Shown here in pieces: positions 18,225 to 24,485 of a DNA stretch of 29,473 nucleotides. The notes under the pieces were generated by a model. It worked only from the letters and a program-made list of their open reading frames with translations, did not search any database and was not told the origin of the DNA. Position 1 is the stretch's first letter. Each line of letters starts with the position of its first letter. The DNA is from a virus: IMG/VR virus record IMGVR_UViG_3300042987_001610, positions 1 to 29,473 of that record; one strand, given 5' to 3'. Position numbers and translations under genes: made by a program.

Positions 18225-19327
18225 ATCATCGCGGCGATCTGGTCGCCGGTCGTGGCTACGGTGCTGACATTAGCAAGGCGCTGGCCGATGCTGCCTGCGG
18301 TGGTCATTCCGGAGGTAGAAGTATTCCATAACTCAACGGCGATTTGCGCGGCGGTCTGGAACGGAAGAGTGCCGACCGTGTTGTCCACAGGCGTGCCCGC
18401 CGCGACCTGCGCCGGGTTCGGGACGATACAAGTTCCGCTGACGACTCCGCCGATGCCATAGGTGACGCCGCTGCGGACATTGCTGGCGGCGGGGAAGTTT
18501 GTGGCGTTGTCGGGGGTGACGAGGTTTCGCTTTTGCAGGAGTGTCTGCGTGCCGACTTCGATGTAAGTCTGGTTGTTCAGCGCGGAGGCCCAGCGCCATG
18601 CGAGGCACCCGATGGGGTTGACGCCGAAAGTTGGCGAAATGAGGAATGGGCCGGTCAGAAGCGTGACTTGGGCGCGGTTGGTTCCTCCAACCCCTGCGGC
18701 GAATTCGCTCGCTTGGATCACGCCGTCGATGAGCATAGTGCCGGTGCTGGATTGGTTTGCTCCGACGGCTGCTCCAGCCGTTACGGTGCCTGTGATGTTT
18801 AAAGTGCCGGTGCTGCCATTATCTACGCCAGCGGCACTACTTCCAAAGACAGATCCACTAATGTTGAGAGTTCCAGAAGATCCATTTCTTGCACCATAGC
18901 CTAAATTAACCCCTCCAGTCACTACACCTGTGATCGTTAGCGTGCCTGTGCCAGTTAAAGTTGCCGCCGAGCCAGTTCCCGAGGAAGAACTGCCACCCGT
19001 GCAATTTCCTACAATGGCAGCAGAAGTTCCAGAACCGCCTGCAAAGGTTGCGCATGGCGAAGTCGTGGTTCCTGCAATAACATTGGCCGTGAGCGTCACG
19101 CTATTGGAAAGCGTAAACGACCCGCCTGCGGTGGCTCCGCCAAATGTGTCATTACGCACCTCGCCAGTGCCGAGGTCGGTCGAGACATTGACGGTGATGG
19201 CGAATGAGTTGGCCATGAGGACATCGCCATTTGCAAAAGTGACCGCCGATGCCGTTCCGGCGGGCGTGGTCGCCCAGACATCCGAGGCGTTGATGTTTCC
19301 TGCCTTGCGGGCAAAATATGTGGCCAT
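18221..19327 (-). CDS. Gly/Ser/Thr-rich tail fibre or virion structural protein
   Basis: A 368-residue protein starting MATYFARKAGNINASDVWAT. The middle (about residues 70-200) is built from short repeating TGTLNI/TGTVT/TGTLTIT units, which suggests a beta-helix or other beta-rich fibre. The C-terminal 90 residues (VGTLPFQTAAQIAVELWNTS and after) look globular and may serve as an attachment or trimerisation domain. No enzyme motif is present. Its place between small tail proteins and the tailspike, and the 4-base ATGA overlap with the tailspike, suggest that both belong to the adsorption apparatus. The stretch around 18780-18960 is AT-richer than the flanks. The exact role is not known. Confidence 0.6.
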   Translation of the reverse strand: MATYFARKAGNINASDVWATTPAGTASAVTFANGDVLMANSFAITVNVSTDLGTGEVRNDTFGGATAGGSFTLSNSVTLTANVIAGTTTSPCATFAGGSGTSAAIVGNCTGGSSSSGTGSAATLTGTGTLTITGVVTGGVNLGYGARNGSSGTLNISGSVFGSSAAGVDNGSTGTLNITGTVTAGAAVGANQSSTGTMLIDGVIQASEFAAGVGGTNRAQVTLLTGPFLISPTFGVNPIGCLAWRWASALNNQTYIEVGTQTLLQKRNLVTPDNATNFPAASNVRSGVTYGIGGVVSGTCIVPNPAQVAAGTPVDNTVGTLPFQTAAQIAVELWNTSTSGMTTAGSIGQRLANVSTVATTGDQIAAMI

Positions 19328-19330
19328 GGC

Positions 19331-19618
19331 TTAGAGTCCTTTCGCGATGAGGTAGGCTTGGAGGGCGGCTTGGATCGCGCCGATGGCTTGCTGCTCCTCG
19401 GCGTTGGCCTGCGAGAGCGATCCGAGGACGACGGCCTTGCGGTGTTCCAGACCGGCTTGCTGGACCACGCCGTCTTCGATGCGGGTTGGGATGAGAGACA
19501 TGGCTACATTCGCGTCGGGCTGGCCGGTTTCGGGCTTGTAGAAGCCGGTGATGGCGAGGTTGAGCGAGAATTTGTCGTAGGTTTTTCCGTCGATTTGGAG
19601 TGGAGTAGTGGCTGTCAT
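19331..19618 (-). CDS. Small phage protein of unknown function (95 residues)
   Basis: The chosen ATG gives MTATTPLQIDGKTYDKFSLN; the longer in-frame extension would run back into the upstream gene and looks non-coding. The N-terminal half appears beta-rich and ends with SLIPTRIEDG. The C-terminal third is an Ala/Gln-rich helix. The gene lies in the tail/adsorption block, 19 bases after the Mtd_N-like gene and 3 bases before the fibre gene, so a small tail or chaperone protein is plausible. I do not recognise the family. Confidence 0.6.
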   Translation of the reverse strand: MTATTPLQIDGKTYDKFSLNLAITGFYKPETGQPDANVAMSLIPTRIEDGVVQQAGLEHRKAVVLGSLSQANAEEQQAIGAIQAALQAYLIAKGL

Positions 19619-19637
19619 GGTGGTGGGTTTTTGAGGT

Positions 19638-19991
19638 TTAGCTGTAGGTGAGAGTTTCGCGGCTATTCCAGATGCCCGATGCGGTCGCGGTAGCGACCAC
19701 GGCTCCGGAATTATCAATCGTCACTTGGCGGATCGACCAACCGGAGGCGGAAGGAGCGGTTCCTTCCGAGGCAATGCCGGTGTAGTAGATGAGGTTGTTG
19801 GTGCTTTTCACCGCAAAGCGCCGGTCTCTGCGGATCGGAGAGTAGCCGAGGGAGTTCCATGCGGTGGTGCCTGTTCCGATTTTGAATTTGTTGGTATCGA
19901 CCTCCAGCCCCATCTCGCCCTCGGCGAGGGTAGGATTGGCGGCGGTCCATGTTGCGGCGGTGCCGCGACGAAGTTGAATTTGTTGTGCCAT
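19638..19991 (-). CDS. Tail protein with Mtd_N-like (receptor-binding N-terminal) domain
   Basis: A 117-residue protein whose start, MAQQIQLRRGTAATWTAANP, is followed by LAEGEMGLEVDTNKFKIGTG and AWNSLGY. This RRGTxxxW...LxxGExGxexDTxxxKxGdG pattern is the hallmark of the N-terminal domain of BPP-1 major tropism determinant and many other fibre proteins, where it forms the virion-proximal base. The C-terminal 60 residues are a short beta-rich domain (ASEGTAPSASGWSIRQVTID). It lacks the C-type lectin domain of real Mtd, so it is more likely an adaptor or a short fibre. Its ATG overlaps the TAA of the tail tubular A gene by one base. Confidence 0.7.
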   Translation of the reverse strand: MAQQIQLRRGTAATWTAANPTLAEGEMGLEVDTNKFKIGTGTTAWNSLGYSPIRRDRRFAVKSTNNLIYYTGIASEGTAPSASGWSIRQVTIDNSGAVVATATASGIWNSRETLTYS

Positions 19992-22180
19992 TATGGTGTG
20001 CCTCCGACGATGTTGTTTGTTCCTCCGTAGATCGTGGCAGGGGTGCCGCCATCGATGTTGCCGATGGTTTCCCCGGCGTAGCCATTCACGACCTCGACCC
20101 ACGCATTGTCGTATCGCACATAGGTGCGAAGTGTGGTCTCGTCGAACCACACCATGCCCGCTTGCGGCGATGCTGGCGGGGTGGGCGAGGTGACGATGGC
20201 AATCGGGCCGGTGGGGCCGGTGGGGATTGTGAAATTAAAGACGGCAGCAGCCGAGGTTCCGGCGTTTGTGACCGAGGCCGACGATCCTGCTGCTCCGGTC
20301 GTAGTGGTCCCGACTGCAATGGTCGCCGCATCGCCTTTGTCTCCGCGAGGGATGGCGAAATCCAGAACCGCTGCGCTCGGGGTGCCGGTGTTCGTCACCG
20401 AGGCGCTGGACCCGGGAGCGCCGGTCGTGACCGTGCCGACCGACATGGTGCCGGTGTCGCCCTTCGCCCCTTGCGGAATGGCAAAATCAAAAACAGCAGC
20501 AGCGGAATTGCCAGAGTTAGTGACCGAGGCATTGGTCCCCGGCAGGCCGGTCGTCGTGCTGCCTACGGCAATCGTGGCGGCATCGCCTTTGTCGCCCTTG
20601 GGGATCGCGAGGTTGAGGGTCTGGTTGGGCGCGGTGCCGGTGATGGTCGCGCCTGCGGATGACCCGGCGGCTCCCGTGGTGACCGTGCCGACCGAGAGGG
20701 TGTTGGCTGGACCGACCGGCCCTTGCGGGAGTCCGAAATTCAAGACCGCCGTGTCGTATTGGCCGGTGTTGGTGACGGTGGGGGTCGTTCCGCTGGGGAG
20801 TGCGGTGACCGTCCCGACTTGGACTTGGAGCGATGGGTAGCTGATCCCGCCTGCGGGACCGCCGCCGGTCGCCTTGGATGCCTCGATGCCATCACCTCCA
20901 TTGCGGGAGGAGACGAGTTTGCTCGACATCCACGCGGGCTTGATCCGGCCCTTGCGCTCGGTGGAGTCCCGGCGCATGGCGGGGCTTTTGCCGAGGATTT
21001 CGGTTTCCTTCGCTAGCAGCGCGGCTTTGTTCGCATCGCCGGTCAGCGGGACGGCGAGCTTGGAGGCGAGGTTGGCCGTGAGAAGATCGATATAAAGGGA
21101 ATCGAAGGCCGTGACATCCGTTACCTTGCGGACATATTCCAGCGTGATCGCCGTGCCGAGCCAGATATCCCAATCGGTCGTCCAATTCGCGGTGACGCCG
21201 GGTTGCTTGGTCGAACCGGCAACCAGGCATCGGTAGACCGCTCCGTTGTTGGAAACCGCATTGCCGACCTCGTAGACACGATCCACGACCCATGCGGGTG
21301 AGCCGGAATCGGCATTGGTGAGGACAAAGTTCCCAGACACCTCCCACGACGAGTCGCCGGTCGAGTAGTCGTAATCGTTGACCCGGAAGACGCGCAGGCA
21401 GTCGGTGGGTATCGCGTAGCGGTAAGCCCACTTGTATTCCGGGCGCGGGAGGGATTCGATGACCGTGGTGGCCTTCATCGCCCATGTCCACGATCCGCTT
21501 AAAAGCAATGCATCGCGCACCTGTGGGTAGAGGGACTTGGCAAGGAGCATCGCCTGCGAGGAGGGTCCGAACTGCTCGGCGGTGCCGACCCGCAAGATCG
21601 CTTGGCGGCAAAGCTCGTCCTCGGTGAGCGTGGTCGATGGGCGGTCCTTGGCGGTCGCGAGGATTAGCGCCTTGACGACCGGGCGCTGCATATTGGCCGA
21701 GAAAACCTCGGCCATTTGAGCGAAAAGGTCTTTCGAGCCGGTGAGCGGCATCGCGAGGTTCGTGGCCAGCTTCGCGGAAAGGATTTCGACAAAGACCGCT
21801 GGGAACTTCGCGGCGTCGGTGACATGGGCGATGTATTCGATCTGCGCGGGTGCGGCGAGGTCGGTGTGGATGAACCCATCCACGATCTCCCACTTGGAGA
21901 AGTTCTCGTCCTCATCGATCCCGTTGAGGCGGATCAGTCGGAGAAAGTCGGAGGGAACGGCGAACCGGCGGGCGTAGCCAAAGGCCGGAGCAGTCGCATC
22001 AGCGGTCAGCGAGGCGAGTTTCCGGCAGAACTGCCAATCGAACTCCGTTTGGAGTTCCTCCAAAGTCTGCGCGTAGAACAGAGAACAATACTGCGCCTGC
22101 GCGGTCGCGTCCGAGAGCGAGGTGATGCGGGCGTCACCGAGTCGGGCGAGAGCGAGGTTGCAGATTTGGATGTCTGTCAT
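19991..22180 (-). CDS. Tail tubular protein A with duplicated gp11-like domain, fused to fibre repeats
   Basis: A 729-residue protein. Residues 1-180 resemble podoviral tail tubular protein A (ICNLALARLGDARITSLSD; then LFYAQTLEELQTEFDWQFC, and ATNLAMPLTGSKDLFAQM). Residues about 186-425 repeat the same plan (CRQAILRVG; SLYPQVRDALLLSGSWTWAM; ASKLAVPLTGDANKAALL), with a carbohydrate-binding-type insert at about 296-340. Residues 451-661 are five repeats of about 42 residues of the (T)xxVGTVTTGxxGSSASVTNxG...FxIPxGxKGD type with collagen-like GPxGP ends. A small C-terminal domain (PQAGMVWFDETTLRTYVRYD) closes it. T7 gp11 is only about 196 residues, so this is a fusion: a double tube adaptor carrying its own fibre. 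The start follows the capsid hairpin and has no clear Shine-Dalgarno. Confidence 0.82.
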   Translation of the reverse strand: MTDIQICNLALARLGDARITSLSDATAQAQYCSLFYAQTLEELQTEFDWQFCRKLASLTADATAPAFGYARRFAVPSDFLRLIRLNGIDEDENFSKWEIVDGFIHTDLAAPAQIEYIAHVTDAAKFPAVFVEILSAKLATNLAMPLTGSKDLFAQMAEVFSANMQRPVVKALILATAKDRPSTTLTEDELCRQAILRVGTAEQFGPSSQAMLLAKSLYPQVRDALLLSGSWTWAMKATTVIESLPRPEYKWAYRYAIPTDCLRVFRVNDYDYSTGDSSWEVSGNFVLTNADSGSPAWVVDRVYEVGNAVSNNGAVYRCLVAGSTKQPGVTANWTTDWDIWLGTAITLEYVRKVTDVTAFDSLYIDLLTANLASKLAVPLTGDANKAALLAKETEILGKSPAMRRDSTERKGRIKPAWMSSKLVSSRNGGDGIEASKATGGGPAGGISYPSLQVQVGTVTALPSGTTPTVTNTGQYDTAVLNFGLPQGPVGPANTLSVGTVTTGAAGSSAGATITGTAPNQTLNLAIPKGDKGDAATIAVGSTTTGLPGTNASVTNSGNSAAAVFDFAIPQGAKGDTGTMSVGTVTTGAPGSSASVTNTGTPSAAVLDFAIPRGDKGDAATIAVGTTTTGAAGSSASVTNAGTSAAAVFNFTIPTGPTGPIAIVTSPTPPASPQAGMVWFDETTLRTYVRYDNAWVEVVNGYAGETIGNIDGGTPATIYGGTNNIVGGTP
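20198..20830 (-). repeat. Tandem coding repeats (five units, about 126 bases each) in the tail tubular A fusion
   Basis: Residues 451-661 of the tail tubular A fusion consist of one diverged 43-residue unit and four 42-residue units. Each starts T-x-x-V-G-x-x-T-T-G and ends F/L-x-I-P-x-G-x-x-G-x-x. The DNA has matching 126-base periodicity. Units 3 to 5 are the most alike. Such repeats can expand or contract by recombination and so change fibre length. Confidence 0.8.
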
Positions 22181-22212
22181 TGAGGCGCGTTAGAAAATGG
22201 GAAAGGGGGGAA

Positions 22213-22234
22213 GGCAGACTTTTCCCGGTCTGCC
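22213..22234 (-). terminator. Hairpin after the capsid gene, possible partial terminator
   Basis: The coding strand shows GGCAGAC, an 8-base loop, then GTCTGCC, a perfect 7-base-pair stem starting 12 bases after the capsid stop codon. It is followed by TTCCCCCCTTT rather than a clean T-run, so termination would be weak. T7 has a leaky terminator at the same place, just after the capsid gene, which raises capsid mRNA above the tail mRNA. The hairpin could instead protect the capsid mRNA 3' end. Confidence 0.5.
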
Positions 22235-22246
22235 AGCGGGTTTTGG

Positions 22247-23152
22247 TTAGGCTTCGTCGCAGGCGATCTCGACGACCTTCTTCTCTTCCATGCGGACGGC
22301 AGCGAGGCTGGCCACGGAACGGATTTGAAGGGAGTGCGAGAGGTCGGCGCGGATGTCCATGTGGGTCTTGAGTCCACGCTCGGCGAGGATGACTCCAGAC
22401 TTCACATAGGCGTAAACGCTGCGAACCGTGCTGGTCTTCGGAAGCAGTTGGGTGCGGCGGAATTTGAAACCCATAAAGGTATTCAAGTTGCCGTCCACCA
22501 AGGCGCGAACCGTGTTGTAGTCGGCGCTGGTGGCTTCCGTGGTGCGAAGCAGGTCTTGAAGCTGCTTGGCCGAAACCACGAGGATGCGCTCCTCTTCCTC
22601 ATCGACATCGTTGGAGTCGAAAAGGAATTTCGCAGCGCGGAGCTTGGCGATGGTGAGGCCGGAATTTGCGGCGGCACCGGATTCCACATAGTTGACTGCG
22701 ACCTTCTGGCCAGCAGGCAATGTGGTTGCGGTGGTGCCGGTCGTGCCGGTGTAAGCGGTGCCACCCAACGCGCCGATGATGATCGTGTCGCAGGTGCGGC
22801 CATAAGCCGAGGCGTGGGACTGAATGATCGGGCTAGTTGGCAACACAACTTCGCCGAGCAATTGCTCGTCCCACTCATCGATGAGCTTCGCGGTGTTGTA
22901 TTGCTGCGGGCGAATCCAACGCTTGGCCATCACTTGGTCGCTAATCACGGTGTCCTTGGAACGGTCCGTGATCTGCGTCATCGAGGTCGCGTCGATTTGG
23001 TTGTAGGACTTCTCTTTTCCTTCGATGGAATCGATGGTCACATATTCTTTCAGCTTGGAATTTTTCTGCTGAACGAGGTGTTTCCAGTTGCTATCGAACT
23101 GGGTCGTGTAGTGGTTGGGGATGTTCGTCAGAACACCATTGAGGTCTGCCAT
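22247..23152 (-). CDS. Major capsid protein (BPP-1/P22-like phage capsid family)
   Basis: A 301-residue protein starting MADLNGVLTNIPNHYTTQFD. The N-terminal part (HLVQQKNSKLKEYVTIDSIEGKEKSY, DRSKDTVISDQVMAKRWIRP) and the helix-rich ASAYGRTCDTIIIGALGGTA region fit the capsid family found in Bordetella phage BPP-1 and related podoviruses, with an HK97-type fold. The C-terminus carries GLKTHMDIRADLSHSLQIRS, a typical late strand region. A strong Shine-Dalgarno (AAGGAGA) lies 5 bases before the ATG, among the best in the window, consistent with very high expression. The gene follows scaffold and tRNA, the usual portal-scaffold-capsid order, and is followed by a hairpin. Confidence 0.85.
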   Translation of the reverse strand: MADLNGVLTNIPNHYTTQFDSNWKHLVQQKNSKLKEYVTIDSIEGKEKSYNQIDATSMTQITDRSKDTVISDQVMAKRWIRPQQYNTAKLIDEWDEQLLGEVVLPTSPIIQSHASAYGRTCDTIIIGALGGTAYTGTTGTTATTLPAGQKVAVNYVESGAAANSGLTIAKLRAAKFLFDSNDVDEEEERILVVSAKQLQDLLRTTEATSADYNTVRALVDGNLNTFMGFKFRRTQLLPKTSTVRSVYAYVKSGVILAERGLKTHMDIRADLSHSLQIRSVASLAAVRMEEKKVVEIACDEA

Positions 23153-23157
23153 TTTGT

Positions 23158-23164
23158 TCTCCTT
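23158..23164 (-). promoter_or_regulatory. Strong ribosome-binding site of the capsid gene
   Basis: AAGGAGA stands 5 bases before the ATG (AAGGAGA-ACAAA-ATG). It is one of the few textbook Shine-Dalgarno sites here; most other genes rely on overlapping stop/start junctions or have no visible site. Confidence 0.75.
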
Positions 23165-23178
23165 GTGTTGAGTTGGTT

Positions 23179-23195
23179 GGTATCAGTCGAAACTG
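23179..23195 (-). promoter_or_regulatory. Recurrent motif copy D, in the capsid leader
   Basis: The coding strand reads CAGTTTCGACTGATACC, one base different from the exact core (TTTC for TTTT). It lies 26 bases before the capsid ATG and upstream of the Shine-Dalgarno. CAGT and ACTG could pair around a TTCG tetraloop, although that pairing is not kept in all copies. Confidence 0.6.
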
Positions 23196-23257
23196 ATGGT
23201 TCGTTTGCTCCCTGTCCTTGCCGGTTGTCCTTGCGGATCGTCGGATCGGGGTTTTGG

Positions 23258-23286
23258 GAGCAGATTCACAAAGGAGTTGTCTGCTC
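23258..23286 (-). repeat. Inverted repeat in the capsid leader
   Basis: GAGCAGA (23258-23264) and TCTGCTC (23280-23286) form a perfect 7-base inverted repeat around a 15-base loop. With the adjacent stem-loop at 23294-23312 it makes the stretch between tRNA and capsid gene a structured leader. No open reading frame of interest lies in this leader. Confidence 0.4.
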
Positions 23287-23293
23287 TGACGGA

Positions 23294-23312
23294 GGAGTGT
23301 GTAGCACACTCC
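23294..23312 (-). other. Tight stem-loop between tRNA and capsid gene
   Basis: GGAGTGTG, a 3-base loop, then CACACTCC form a perfect 8-base-pair stem. No T-run follows on the coding strand, so it is unlikely to be an intrinsic terminator. It may be an RNase processing or mRNA-stabilising hairpin at the 5' end of the capsid message. Confidence 0.55.
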
Positions 23313-23314
23313 GT

Positions 23315-23328
23315 GGTATCAGTCAAAA
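23315..23328 (-). promoter_or_regulatory. Recurrent motif copy E, directly after the tRNA
   Basis: An exact copy of the 14-base core TTTTGACTGATACC. It starts two bases beyond the tRNA discriminator base and lies just before the 23294-23312 stem-loop. It could be a promoter for the capsid leader or a 3' processing signal for the tRNA. Confidence 0.6.
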
Positions 23329-23330
23329 AT

Positions 23331-23401
23331 TAGCGGGGCCGAGAATCGAACTCGGGATTCCAGATTATGAAACTGGTGTGATGCCTCTTCACTACCCCGC
23401 A
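23331..23401 (-). tRNA. tRNA with CAU anticodon (tRNA-Met or lysidine-type tRNA-Ile)
   Basis: The coding strand folds as a 71-base cloverleaf. The acceptor arm has six G:C/C:G pairs (GCGGGG/CCCCGC) below a U1-U72 mismatch. Positions 8-9 are TA. The D arm is GTGA/TCAC with a GG-containing 7-base loop. The anticodon arm is CCAGT-TTCATAA-TCTGG, with a U-U mismatch next to the loop. A 4-base variable loop follows, then a T arm CCGAG-TTCGATT-CTCGG. CCA is not encoded. The anticodon stem lacks the three G:C pairs of initiator tRNA, so elongator Met or Ile2 is more likely despite the open 1:72 pair. It lies in the 95-base-wide junction side of the scaffold stop, 5 bases after it, an unusual place for a phage tRNA. 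Confidence 0.88.
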
Positions 23402-23406
23402 GAAAT

Positions 23407-24285
23407 TCATCCCTGCTTGAGCAAGGAAGTGACAAGCGCGGCGGCTTCTTTGTCGCCCTCCATGTAACGCTTGTGCCAAGCATTCTCGGGGTTCGACATG
23501 ATGTCCTTGGCGCGGGCCGCGCCGGTCATAAACTCGGTGCCGCCCATCGAGCGACCGATCTTATCTTCGCTCATCATTTGCGCCATGCGAACGAATCCAC
23601 GCACGACCTCGGGATCAGAAAATCCATGCGAGTTTGCATCGACCCCAGCGAGCTTCGCGGCCTGCTTGGCGAGTCCGATGTTTTTTCCGAAATCATTTCC
23701 CCACTCTTTCTGGAGACTCTGAACGGCTTCGGTGCGCTGCTTCTCGTAGGTCGCTTGGATCGCTTCCATTTTGAATGCCTCGGTCTTCGCGTGTTGCGTG
23801 ACGAGTTCCTTCATCGCGGCTGGCGGGATGCCATGCCTGTGAGCGATCTCGGCGTAAGGCTTCGACATTTCTTCACTCCACTCCAAGCCTTCCGGAACGG
23901 AGTCCGGCGCGAACTTGTATTCCTCCAGAGTTTCGGGAACGCCCATCGCACGGCGGAAGGCGGCGACTTCCTCGGGCGAGGATTTCTCATTGGGAACGCC
24001 GAGCTTTTTCCCGATCAGCGCATTCGCATTGGCGAGTGCCTTCGCCATGTCGGGAACGCTTTTGAAATTTTTGAACGAGTTTTTGTAGTCGGCGACATCA
24101 TCCGGCAAAGCATCGAGCCACTTGTCACCGAAGGTGCCGTCTGGATTCACCCAGCCGGTCGAAGGCGTTGAGGGTTGCGTTGTGGTGGTGGTCGTCTCCG
24201 AAGCGGCGGGCGCTGCGGCGTTGGTGCTGTCGGCTCCTGTGTCGAGCAGACTCTGCTCGGAGGAGGTGTCGATGGTGTCTTCCAT
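23407..24285 (-). CDS. Capsid scaffolding/assembly protein
   Basis: A 292-residue protein starting MEDTIDTSSEQSLLDTGADS. The acidic N-terminus is followed by a Thr/Ala/Pro-rich disordered stretch (about 20-45) and a WVNPDGTFGDKWLDALPDDV block typical of phage scaffolds. The remainder is helical and charged (KSFKN-like FKSVPDMAKALANANALIGKK, then GVPETLEEYKF). The C-terminus is Lys-rich and helical, as expected for the part that contacts the capsid protein. It is similar in length to T7 gp9 and lies between portal and capsid genes. It would be present in procapsids and lost on maturation. The start ATG is only 4 bases after a motif copy, with no Shine-Dalgarno. Confidence 0.75.
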   Translation of the reverse strand: MEDTIDTSSEQSLLDTGADSTNAAAPAASETTTTTTQPSTPSTGWVNPDGTFGDKWLDALPDDVADYKNSFKNFKSVPDMAKALANANALIGKKLGVPNEKSSPEEVAAFRRAMGVPETLEEYKFAPDSVPEGLEWSEEMSKPYAEIAHRHGIPPAAMKELVTQHAKTEAFKMEAIQATYEKQRTEAVQSLQKEWGNDFGKNIGLAKQAAKLAGVDANSHGFSDPEVVRGFVRMAQMMSEDKIGRSMGGTEFMTGAARAKDIMSNPENAWHKRYMEGDKEAAALVTSLLKQG

Positions 24286-24289
24286 AAAT

Positions 24290-24303
24290 GGTATCAGTCA
24301 AAA
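24290..24303 (-). promoter_or_regulatory. Recurrent motif copy F, before the scaffold gene
   Basis: An exact 14-base core, 4 bases before the scaffold ATG and immediately after a hairpin (24304-24323). The hairpin plus TTTT looks like a minimal terminator, so this copy could combine an end of one transcript with the start of the next. Confidence 0.6.
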
Positions 24304-24323
24304 CCGCATCAGTCTTGATGCGG
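24304..24323 (-). terminator. Hairpin followed by TTTT at the end of the 58-residue gene
   Basis: CCGCATC, a 6-base loop and GATGCGG form a perfect 7-base-pair stem, followed directly by TTTTGACTG. The stem overlaps the stop codon of the 58-residue gene (24309-24311). The short T-run makes it a weak terminator at best. Confidence 0.4.
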
Positions 24324-24485
24324 GTGGTAACCGAGGTGGGTCGAGCGACCGGCGTAGGTCTTCTGAAATTCCTCGGGCGCGTAGTCGCGCAGCCACTCGA
24401 CGAGTTCGATGGTCTTGTCGCCAAGCATGGGGTCCATTTCGGGGCGTGGCGGGATGTCTTTTTTGGGTTCGGATTTCTTGCTCAT
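24309..24485 (-). CDS. Small conserved-looking phage protein between portal and scaffold (58 residues)
   Basis: The frame from ATG 24485 encodes MSKKSEPKKDIPPRPEMDPM, then GDKTIELVEWLRDYAPEEFQ, then KTYAGRSTHLGYHPHQD and a TGA. The DKTxExVxWLRDxxPEEF...YAGRxTHL pattern resembles small proteins found in the same place in other podoviruses, though I cannot name a family. The start is in a clean ATGA overlap with the stop of the Bbp19-like gene, and the composition matches its neighbours, both good signs of a real gene. The stop codon falls inside a hairpin followed by motif copy F. It may be a minor head component or assembly factor. Confidence 0.75.
   Translation of the reverse strand: MSKKSEPKKDIPPRPEMDPMLGDKTIELVEWLRDYAPEEFQKTYAGRSTHLGYHPHQD

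Noticed and set aside
15666-19991. Diversity-generating retroelement (variable and template repeats)
   Set aside because: No reverse transcriptase, no C-type lectin domain and no near-identical repeat pair were seen in the window.
20198-20830. Tandem repeats considered as a CRISPR array
   Set aside because: Units are coding, 126 bases long with no spacer structure, and encode a known type of fibre repeat.
22325-23467. Plus-strand open frame opposite capsid gene, leader and tRNA
   Set aside because: It runs across the tRNA and non-coding leader on the other strand and has no start context or family-like sequence.
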